A stretch of DNA of 64,000 nucleotides, from NCBI GenBank assembly GCA_013398015.1, contig VZRR01014165.1:2899290-2963289 (forward strand), written 5' to 3'. The first letter of the stretch is position 1; every line of letters starts with the position of its first letter. This stretch comes from Oreocharis arfaki (Eukaryota > Chordata > Aves > Passeriformes > Paramythiidae). Both the position numbers and the translations under genes were made by a program. A model generated the notes under the pieces. That model was not told the DNA's origin. It made no database searches and saw only the letters and a program-made list of their open reading frames with translations. Positions 49,501 through 61,500 of the stretch are shown here, piece after piece.

Positions 49501-52500
49501 AGCATCTTGCAAAGCGTCAAGACTTGTACAGAATGAAGTCAGTGATATTTTAGAAAAATCACTGTCTCTCCTACTCTCTGAAGCCTGACCCATAGATTTT
49601 AAAATCACAGAACTGAAAAGAGTTTGTAATGATCTTAACTAATTCTCCACAGTGTGCTGGCTGCATGTCTAGTTCTACATGTCATTCCTTTACCACGCAC
49701 TTAAGGGCTCTGGGTTCTCAGCTTCAGAGCACTGGAAGTAGGGACAGGTGGTTATCTGCCACTGTGTTACATCTTTCTCCAGTGCTATCACTTTCTAAGC
49801 CGCTGTCCTCAGCTGTGAGAATGTAACAGCATTTTTTGTTCAAAACAAGGGCAGAATGGCAGTAGTAGAACAGAATGAACAACTGTCCCCTGGTCACCCT
49901 TTCTTCGTTAGTCAAGATTTTATCAGCTCCTTGATTTTTATCTCCTGCAAACTGAGCAGTTCTTGCTTAGTTACTCAGCCATTTCTTGTATGGGGACACT
50001 TCCACACCCTCTGCAATCTTTGTCACCCTCTCTTCTTTTTCAGCTCTACAAGAGCTTTTGTGAGATGGGGAAGCAAAATCACACACATTACTCCTAATGT
50101 GAATGCACTGTGGATGTTTACAGCAACATTCTCATGTATTCTCCTTTCTTCTCTCTTCTTTTGCTAATAGTTTAGAACATTCAATTAGCTTTTTTGACAG
50201 CTGGTGAGAACTGCGCGTTCAAAGAACCACACAACATAATTACAAGACATCTTTGTTGGGCACCAGTCTATAGCTGGGAGTGAGGACTAATAGAAAGCTG
50301 AGACTTTCACTGTGTATTTAAAATCAAAATTCTTTTCTTCCACATGCAGCACTTTATATCTAAAAGCACTAGACATCACCTACCATTTTATTTCCCAGTC
50401 ACCACTTACGGCCAGGTCCTTCTCCAACTTCTTGCAGCTGGATTTCCCTTTTTATTTTCCCAAATAACCTGATATAATTAGCAACTTTTCTCACTTCACT
50501 ATTCATCCCCTTTAACAGATCACTTATGAATATACAGAACAACATAAGAGCATGGACTCTGGCACAGATCCCACCACAGCTCCACCACTGACCCTCTAAA
50601 AAATGACCATTTTGTCAGTTTCCTATATTTTTAGCAATATTTTGTTTATCTAAAGGATTTCCCTTCTATCACCAAAATTCTACCATTCCTTCACAAGCCT
50701 CTGGCGAGTGACTTTGTCAATTGCTTTTGGCTAAGGAGACTCTACCAACCAACCTTGCTTGTCACATACATAGATACCTTACTTCCCTCTACAAAACCAT
50801 GTTGACTACACCATAGTATATGAGATTTATCCTTGTGCCCACTACTTTTCTGTGTGGATGATCCTGCATTTTGCCATACTAATATCCGTGCTTCTCAGAT
50901 ATGCCTGATTTACCAAGCTACACAAATTGTGCTGCATAATTACACTGTCACTGTAAATATTTGTCTTTAACTTTTCTATTATCAGTGAGCAGGAGATACA
51001 TGAGCAGCTGAACCAATAAAGCCTTGATTTCCATTTATTTTTTAAACTACATTTGAGTTCTCACATGTCTTCTCTCAGCCAAGGTATTAAGTCTATGGTT
51101 ACAGCATTTTCCTTCAACAGGGTCACACAGCATGACTCTCTTCCCAGCCTATTTTCACCATGTTTTAAGGAATGCAGTGACCTTGGGAACAAAACCATAG
51201 TTCCAAATTTGAAATTTTGCAACATGCTCCGTTTAAGAAAGTTTAAGAGCAAGAAAGCATTACAGCCAAGGAAGATGGTAGCACATGCCTTGTTTTCTTA
51301 GCAAAATAGCCTAAAAACATAATGCCTGTCTCCTTTTACAGACTTTTGTCTTGAAAAATAGAAGTGTTCATGATTATACTTTAGAAGACATTCTAAAAGC
51401 ACATGCCTGATTTCATACATGAGATTCTGTGGAAGAACAGAAACCTGTAGAATTATGTTGTTGGAGGAACTAAGTGAAGCAGACCTGACTGAATTGATCT
51501 AGACTAAGTTTCTATTAACTTTGTTTAGGAGATTTTATATTTCGTTCAGATGTATTTTAATTCTTTGATATGCTCTTCAGCAAAGATAGCGGACATTTCT
51601 ATTCTTCTACTAAACACTGGGTATGTCCAGAATTAACTGGAGACTGCCATTCCTGTCTTCTTTATGACTAAAGAAACACATCCTAGACCTTGTTTAGGCT
51701 TACTGAGACAAAAAGAGCGTTACATTTATTTACATTTAATTTGCAGGCTACCATTACAGAACATTCGAAACCTAGTATGCTTCAGTACAAGAAATTATTT
51801 TCTTGCTTTCAGTTAACTAGAAGAGAGAAGGGACAAAGATGTCTGGTCTCTCCCCATGACCGAGCACTGCTGTGTGCACTCTGGGCAGATGGAAGGACAT
51901 GGTATCTCTGCATGGCCTGAAGCTCATATTTAGTTGTGTTCTGTAGGCTTAAGTGTTTCTGCTCAAAGAAACAGATAAAACCTGAAAAAAACCCAGCAAA
52001 TCTCCCTAAATCAAAGTCTTAGATGGAATACTCCCCTGCTGAAATGTGTAATGTTTCTTATCCTTTCACTAGTATTACTTTTCAGGTTGCTAGAAATAGA
52101 TTAATGTCTTTATTTCCTTGTGGGAATGAATAATATTCTTTGGCTAGACTGACTGCTGAAACACTTTTTCCGCTGCTCCACACAGCCTGTGCAATAACCA
52201 CAGAGCTCCTAGCCCAGCTGCAATTACCTTGAATTTGTGCTCATAATTCTCAAAAGCCTCCATGACCATGCAGACGGCCTCCATGGAGCGTTCCAGCCGC
52301 CCATCCACCCCATTGAAGCGGTACATGCTGCCGGAAACATCCACCACCAGGCGCAGGCGCTTGGGCTTCTGCTGGGGGCTCCCCGGCTGACGGGCAAACA
52401 CAACAGAACAAAACGCAGTAGAAACGGGAAGGCTGAACACCAGTAAAGATAAACCATTTCAGAGAGGGAACCCAATGCACTTTGCAAATCAAGAAAATTT

Positions 52501-55500
52501 TATCCAGCAAACGTTGTTTAGTTTTGTTGGGGTTTTTTTTAAAAAAAAGAAAAACCCAAATATTTTTCAATTTCAAATCAGTTTTTTGACAGACAACTCA
52601 ATTCATTCTTTTCCCTTACTTTCAATGACTGGAAACAAAATGCCTCAAGAAATTCCACACATGCTCGTCAGGAAAACACTTTTTCTGTTTCAGTTTTAAT
52701 TCTTCACATTTTATTTCAGTACAGAAACGCTCAAATTTGCTCTTTCTGCCAAGGCTCATAATAGAAATGCTTTTCTTTGGCATGCAGTGCTAACAGGGAC
52801 TGTATACGACTGTAAAAACTTGTCTGCTGAGGTTAATAACATTCCAAAAGTGTTTGAAATCTTGTTCTGATTAACTACTAGTTCCATCTTCATTCTAATG
52901 CTGAAGCCATTATTTTTTTCCTGAAAACAAATCCCATCTGTTCTAACAATTTTTGGCACAGTACATTCAAGGGAGGTGTTTTATTTAGCATGCAATGAGA
53001 TGTGTCTGGACTCAAGTGTGAGGCTATTAAAGATGATCTGACAAAAAAACCAGTCACAATATAAACAAATAGCTAAAATGTTCCCTTTACCTGTAAAGGA
53101 TTTGTGTATTTTATTCTTGTAATTATTCTTTTAATAGGCTGTGGCATCCCTGCCCTCCCAGAAACAAAAGAAGGCCCATTAAATCCTACATTTATTTTGG
53201 TTTTTATGCACACACTTAAAGGTGTCCTTTTTTTCCCAATTGAGTTATTTTTACAAAGCCTTAAAACTGATACATTTCATTTTGAAACAAATGAGAATTG
53301 AGGATTCACTCACTTTTCCCTTACTGATCTTTCACACAGGCAATGCCAAATTCCATAAATCATTCAAAACTACATAAGGACCAAATAGCATAAAAAATTA
53401 TACCAGGGGTTTATCACATGTGGGTAGCTGACATGCAAAAAAGATGCTGTACTCAGCTATATAAAAAAAACCAACTTAGTGTACTTAAAAATTGCAATCT
53501 GTCATTAAGTATTACTGTTAAGTATTATGGACTAGCCCCACTAGTTTTGGCCAGGTTTAGTTGGTCTGATTCAAGTGGTTTCTCTGTTGCTGACTCACAC
53601 AGGTCTAACTGTAACGCCTCCCAAGGAACGGCTGAATTGGGCCATAGGACAGCCAGCTTTATCATATCTTAATGGCTTTTCCTTACACTTTTTTTTTCCC
53701 TCAAAATTTTAATTCTTGTAAATCCAAGTATCTGTGGAAGTTGAAATTACTTGAATTTCATGCAATAAGGAAAATGAATTTGTAAGGCACTTTTTTCTTA
53801 ACTTCCTGGGAGATCAGCATAGTTGTTAATAAATTAAATTAGTGAGAAAATATTTTCCTTTTTTCCATAAAAGCGAGCAAAATAAATGTTTTCTGCTAAT
53901 TGCCTTCTGGTCCTTAAAATACAAAATAAGAACATAAAAAACTGTTGCACTGGATCAAAACTTAGCACTGCCTAGATCAGTGTCCTCTCTCTGAGGGTGG
54001 CCAACAGGAAATATTTATGTAAGACTATTTGAAGAGGTACAGCAAATTTTCCATTCTGTGGTTGCCTCTGTGTAAGGGACATCCCAAGCCAGAGACATTT
54101 TTCTGAGTTTCTCATCCATATAACTTACTCAAATTCCAAACACAATTACTGCACACCCACTATGAAATCAGCAAACTGGTTAAGCTCTTCCCCACCTTTC
54201 CCTGTTTCTTGCTGGATACTTACTTGTGGCTCAAGTTCTCCCCGTCGTTTATATATGGCTTTTTCTCCTGTCAACCCATCAATGATTTTGGCATCATCTA
54301 GCTCTCCAACAGCTTGGTGTCTCAGCCACTGCCTTTCTTTACCCTTGGCCTACAACAGAAGAGAAATCTTACTCAGTGATGGGAGTGTGTGTTAGACATG
54401 ACACACACATTAATTTCTTTGCAATGATGTGATAGTTTTGGCATAAGTCAAATCCAAACATATGTTCACAGCTGTCCTGGTCTTCTTCTCTGAAAGAAAA
54501 ATCCACACTGACAAAGAACGTGTTCCCTCTGTAACTTGGTCTTTTTTCAGTAGTTTCATATATGGGAGTTTAACTGTGAACTGCAGAAATGTTAACCTTT
54601 CTTCTTGCAAATATGCTGAAAGAGTGTGTAGCAAGCCTCTTCAGAAATACATGCAACTGAAGGGACACACATAAGTGACCATTTTTTAGGTGTTTTCAAT
54701 CCACACAGAACAACAAAAAGTCATCGGGTGACTTGAAGGTAAAACTAAACAGTATCCACTTCAGGCAATGATAAATGGTTGCTTTTCAGGCAGTATTAAC
54801 AGTATAAACTAACCACATATTTTAAAAACCTACTTTTAAAATTGTGATACTCAAGAAACAGTCCAATAAACACTTCTTTTCTTTTAGTTAAAAGGACATT
54901 GGTTATCTACAGCCTGACTTGATGAAAATACATCACAATCCACGAACTCAAATATTCATGGAATTCTTGTACACAGAGCATGCAGTTAAGACTGAAGACT
55001 CAAGTGTTATAATATTACAAGCAATATTTAAGCACATTTTCAAAGGATATCTTCATCATTGTTCATAATACGTAAGATCCCTCTAAAGACAACAAAGTCT
55101 GTCTATACAGGGTTTATGGTTTGTTTAATTTCTGTTTAAATCTTCATGTTGAAATTGCTCATCCTGGTAGTAAGCCCAGCAAGGAAAGACAATTTTGGAT
55201 TCATACACATATAATGCTTTGGCCCTCTCAGCAAATTGTTGGTCAGCAATTGGAGGAAAATCAAATATCCAGCAGGACACAAACTGCCTTAAACATTGAT
55301 TTTCAGGAATGAAAACCAATTCCTCTCTGATGAGCAGAAAGTCTTACCTTACAAATCCCCAGTAAACTGCAGGCCTGGGATTTGAAAGGATGACTCTTCA
55401 TAGTTTTCTATAGTCTGAGCAGGCAGATAATGTCTCCTTCAGGTTCAGAGAATCTTCGATTTTGCTTTGGACAAAATGTCTGAGTTTTTTGTTTTGGTGT

Positions 55501-58500
55501 GTAGAGAAGGAGTTCTGGACTACAGACTATTGCCTATAATTACTCAAGATTAATGGACTACTTGCCCATGAAAATAAGTGGGCAGAAAGACTACGAAGCC
55601 ACAGAAAAATGTTTTGATTAACAAAATCAAAAGCTTTACAGATGCTTCCTGATGGGAGGCGAAAACAATGCCAATACATGGAAACCTCAGCCTTTTAGTA
55701 AATCAAGGAAGGAGAAAGGAGAAAAGATTTCTGAGGTTGTGAATTCAGCCAATTGTGTTCTCTGATACATTTCCACGGTGCTACAGTCAACCTAGCTTTA
55801 AGCCACTTTGGCAGTCGGGCATCCAAGAGTTTGTCTGTACCAACAACTAGGAGTTTCCACTATCGTTAAATATGCCTGGGATGAAAGTTAAATCCTTTCT
55901 TCCACAGGATCATTCATTCCTTTGTTGCCTTCAGAGTTGTGTAATATCACAGAGACACCTGTGAATTCCCAGTGACCTCTACATGTCCCACCAAAATGTC
56001 ACACTGTAGGAGTTTTCCTGCTGTGAAAAGCCCAGAGGCAAATTTTGACACTCCAATTAACCATTAAAAAAGTACTCCTGGAGAAAACATGCTGCTGAGT
56101 AGCAAAGCAAAGCCTGTCTGAAATCAATCACGCACGTTCCAGGGTGATGCAGGTGAGATGGCTTTGTTCCTACTCATCTTAGCCACTCTCAGTAGTGGAA
56201 CAGAGGTAGATCCTTATCACTTCCTTAGCACTGGTGTTTTGTCAAATTTTCATCATTTGCTTTCTTTCAGTAGGCAGGAGGGACAAATATCAGAAGACTG
56301 TAAAGTCTCAGCTTCACTGAGCAAATTCTCAACTAGTTTCACTATTGTTTTCATTGACAATGCTTTAGCTTTGCAGCTATTCGATGTTCAAGGAACAGCA
56401 GTGTGAGAAGAAAATGGCTTTTAATTACGGATGTAGCTAAAACAGCTTAATAACTTCGGAAGTTTATTCAACAAAAGCCAGTATTTGAGCTGAAATTTTA
56501 TTGGAGGAACTCAGAGTTGACATCCTCTCCTAAAATAGGAAAGAATGCTGACAAAATCTGATCTCACCTCTTTCCAAAATAATGTTAAAATTACTGAGGC
56601 TACTTAGCATCTGCCTCTTCCATGCAGAATTACTAAGAATTTATTTCTTTTTATAAAATCTGAAAAAATTAATCCCCTTAAGCATGAGTGTTACACAATG
56701 CACATATTTTATGTACTACGGAGAAACTTCAAATCCTTTTTCATATGCGATTTTCATATGTTTAAAACCAACTTAAGTCTAAAAGCATTTGCAATTTTAA
56801 GAGGAAACCAAAACAAATATATATATATTTTGCTTTGATATTTGACTAGAAAGGACATACAACATATTACTATTTCAATATACTGCAACCATACTGATGA
56901 AAAAGTATATCCATTGTGCTGCTTTTGAATTTAGAAAAATGTGCTAGATATTGTATCTTATCAGTATCGCAGTGGCTGACCACAGTGCATGATCAAAATA
57001 ATTCTTTTCACTGGTATATTTACAAAAAAATATAGCTGTTAAGTCTGTAAATGTCACAGAAAACACCGTGTATGTGAAGTGATCACATCTAAATATTGGT
57101 AGAGGACGTATGAAACACAGCCAGTTGTGGTCTGCATTTGTTTCTGGGAAAACATGACACAAATGTTCCCTTAGCTGCTGAAATCACAAAACTACTACTG
57201 ACAGGGCACAGGGTTTTTCATATTTCCAGCTCTCCGAGCCATCCTTATTATAGGACTGCCACTATTTTATTCTTGCTGCTATGACCAGACTGATCCCACA
57301 TGGTCTAAATCAGACAGAGCCTGGCAGGCTCGGTAACTCAGGCTCAGGTTTTCCCAGTTTAAATGTAAGGGCCTAAATGATGCTCAGAAGCTACACGGAG
57401 AGTTGCCCCTGATTCTCTCTGCAATAATCAATAATGAGAGAAGTACTTTCTGGAAAGCAAGTCCAGAAACATTTAAGAAGGTATTTCTGACTGACTGATC
57501 ATAACCTTTTGAATTTGGAGTTCAGACAGACAAGCTTTATGGGAGAGAAGAAAGCCCATCAGTGACAGGATTTCCTGGACTTCTGGCTTTGCTACTTCTA
57601 CAGAAGATAAACAAAAACTCACAATGTTTTGATAATGTTGTTCAAAGAGCTGACAGAGATCAGTGAGTTATAAAAAGCAAAATGAACAATGAAATTACAT
57701 TCTCAGACTGTGTTTGTGTATCACTTTCAAGGGTCTGCCTATTCCAAAAATCTCCTTCTGCTGCTACTAACTTTTGACCTGAATCCCAGCCTCTTGATTC
57801 TAGGGAGGTAAAATTTAATCAAAGGAACGTATTTTAAACAAAACCACAAAACTAACAGTAAAAAGTCGTAAGTTGAACAGAAAATCCAGGTTAAATAAAC
57901 ATGGACAACATATTTTGATTATGTAAACACAGTGAGTTTGAAACAAAGCAAATTCAAACATTTTTAAAAAGCCAAACGCATTCTCTACTGAGAAGGTAAT
58001 TCGGGATTTTCACAAAGTTAAAAACACATAGACTTCTGAACTACAAATTTTACTGCAATGAACTTTGCCTTTAATTTCTTATTTGAGATATGAGGAATGA
58101 CTAGTAACAGAAAGAAAACTGGTCTAGTTGAGAACTCATGGTGTTCATAGGACTATAGAGAAAATAATGGGAGACAGATGCACAGTTCTTCATGAGGGCT
58201 GGATGAATTACCATGTTGAAGAATTCAAATAACTTTTTTCCCTCTCAAAAATATCACATGAAAAGTGCTTGGACTCAGCTTCCTCATTTTGAAACTAAGT
58301 AACTCCTGCTATCTTTTATCTTCATTCTCCTAGTTCATCTTCTAATAAAATCCCTACCAAAATCTATACAAAAAAGTATAAAGTTAAAATTTTGCTTTCA
58401 CTATTGCTCTTGTTCTATGATCTAGGTTTTCCAAATTCAGTAATTTGGTTTTTTCATCATAAATTACATCTCCTAACTCTGTGGTTAGCTGCTACAGGTT

Positions 58501-61500
58501 TTGGCAGGAAGTTAGCAATGTCTCATAAAATACTGAGGTTTATAAGACTTGGCCTTGATATTAAAATGACCTTTTTTAACAAAGCGAGAGGATATGCCTC
58601 CTTTTATTAAAATATGTTGTATTTTGATTATTAACACAATCCCTGAACATAAGAATTTCAGGTCCAAGGGACAGATAAGGTAGACTCAAAAAAAAGACTT
58701 CAAACTGAAGATTGACTTATTGGTTTCATACCCAATGAAACCCAATGAAATTGGAAGTGTGCTTCCAATAGCTTGTGTGCCAGAAACATGGCAAAAACCC
58801 CACCTAGATATAAATGATGTAGAAAAAACTGAGATTTTCATCCAAATTTTTTTCAACAGAAACCCATCTTTACAAGCCAAAAGCCTGTGTCCTGAACTGA
58901 GACACATATTAAATGCATGAATCACCTAATCATGCCCATCTTAAACGTTCATTACACGAGGAGTTCTTCGATTTGGTATATTCATAATAAAACTAGCTAA
59001 TGGTTCTCTGTGTATATATGCAATTATAGTAATGCTGTTGTAGCTACAAAGGCTTAAAGGTATAAATAAGGCAAAGAAATATTACCCTTCTTACTTGCAA
59101 TACCAGGGGATTGGATGTATTTGTCCAGGAGGAGGCTGTTTATCACACAAAGTGATTTCTTTCTGTATTTCAGTTTTACTGCTTAAGACACAGCACAGTG
59201 ACTAATAAACTAAGGTATATATATAGTAGTGCTTAGTAGCCCTCAACAGAAATATTTATAATCTTATATTATCTTATGCCTTATAAGAGTAAATCACTTT
59301 TCCTTTAATTTTCACTGAAGATTAGCAGATGCCCCCTAGAAACAATGCATTTACAATTTTATTTATCCTGTATATGAACATTAGTATTAAAAAAAACCAG
59401 AGCAACCACCATGCCAGTTACCAGAAGAAAGGCAAATTGGTGGTTTTAGTGAGTTTCCACTTAGGAGATTTGGACTACACCTATTTCAACTAGCAAGAGT
59501 TAAAAACAAACCTGAGAAAAATCCATGTTTTCAGCTGCATATGCAGTGAGGTTCCTACCTGGAGTGGATGCCTCTTTTAACATCTATAGCATTTGCACTT
59601 CTCAGCTGAAAAAGACTCTTTTGGACTGCAGGTAAAGAAAAAGACTGGGCTCTACACACCTTCACAAATTCTTTTAATAACGTGTAGTAGTATTTTCTGT
59701 CACAAAACTGCACTCCTGAATAAGTAATCTGTAAGGTGTGGAATGGGAATACTATAATTTGTAGAGATGAGCACTGGGATCAACTTGTAGGCTGCCTTCT
59801 AAAATAGTAATATGAAACTGTTTTTCCCAACTGATTAAAAACTGAACCTGCTTTTAGCCTTCAAAGGTATGACCGCCAGATGTTAACAGGATATCAGCAG
59901 GATAGTACTTGGGGCCTAATGTAATGACCTCCCTGTGTTCCTTTATCAGAGCATCTAAGATTACCTGCAGATTGTCCAAGATGATGCGGAGCGACTGAAC
60001 TTGACGTCGGACTGCTCCAGAGAACCTTTCGTAAGTTGATGCATCATATTCACTCATCTGAATCTCTTTCAATCTAAAGCAAAGGACAGGGAGCTAAGAA
60101 GGGTTCAGGAAACAAACATATCTTCCATTTACTTAAGTAAACTAAAATTTAATTACTTGATGACAGGGAAATTCAGACTGCAACAGGCACGTAGAAGAGA
60201 CAAATCAGAGAAGTGGCAGCTGCTCTTGTGAATTTTTGACAAGGCAGATGTTCACCAATATCTACAGGGACTGCATCACATTAGAACTTATTAAACTTAC
60301 TAATCCTATGACTCTCTTTTAACCTCCTTTTAAGTTCGAGAAGTAAATCAGAGGCTCTGAAAAATGTGATCAAATTTGAAAGGTTTTGTTGGCTCAGGTG
60401 TTGCTATCTGTACATAAAAGGATCATGAGTGTCTATTCATTACTTCACTGTCGGAGTATTTTAAACATATCCTGATTCAAGCTTTAACACAAAGGTTAAG
60501 TAAAGACACGCTATAAAATCCGTCCTTGAAGACCTACAAATAGCAACTTGTCTCAAATACTTATCTTCGTGCTTCATTAAATGAAGAAACCTTGAAACAA
60601 AGAAGTTTTAAATGAACATTAACAAAAACGTGCTCCCCCCATAGAAAATGAGCCATGTCAGGGAACACTGTCCTGTCCAGAGGCCTGTACCAAAAAGCAC
60701 ACCTGCACCATGAAAACAGATACATGCTCACTTTATAAGCAAAGATGTGTCCATTTCAAGTTCTGTATCACTCTTTTAAACAACACAGCTTAACAGAACA
60801 GGTGAAATTCACCATTGGAATGTAATTACAGAGGTCCAACAGTGAAGAATGAGCTAGGGGACAGGCAGACACGCCAGGAGTGTGCATCACTCAGTATTTA
60901 CTATGACCTGACATCGTGGAGAGAGGCAGCAGTTGTGCAGCTGCCCACCCCACCACCCAGCATGTGGCTGGGTTCACTCCTGAGCTAAAATATATTGGCC
61001 TAGCTGTGCCCAGCCCATTTCAAACAAGCACTTCATAACAGCATAATCTCACTCAAGTGCTTCAAAAATACTGAGCTTTTAACTGAACCATAAATGGATA
61101 GTAAAGTATGTGTAGGCTAATTTTATTTCTAATGGCAAGTTTTTATAACACTATCACAAGTAAATTGCCTGGATCATAAAGTATAGCTGAGAACTGCTGT
61201 TTAGACTAGCCCTTTAAAGATAATATTAAAGTTAAACATCCAATCTTTGTTGTCTCTATCATGATTATGTGTTTTTCAATTTAAAATCTTGCATACACAG
61301 CCATTATAGCCAGCCATTATTCATTAGAGGTAGGAAAAAGTAACTTTCAGTGATGCACATTTAATTTCATGAATCCTGCCAACACAGTTTAGTATCTTCA
61401 GATCTATAAACCAAACATTTTGTTTCAAACAAAAAAACCCCTCATGTGCCATTTTACTTTGTTGCACTCTACATCAATCCACAGTGAAAGGTAGTTCAGA

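Larger units (their letters stand above)
44508..52227 (-). other. VWA8 intron (7.7 kb)
   Basis: The largest VWA8 intron in the window. It holds an AAAG microsatellite (49337-49355), two short palindromes near 46600 and 46675, and an old CR1-type LINE fossil (about 49600-51085). No other gene or RNA gene is recognised. Confidence 0.7.
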
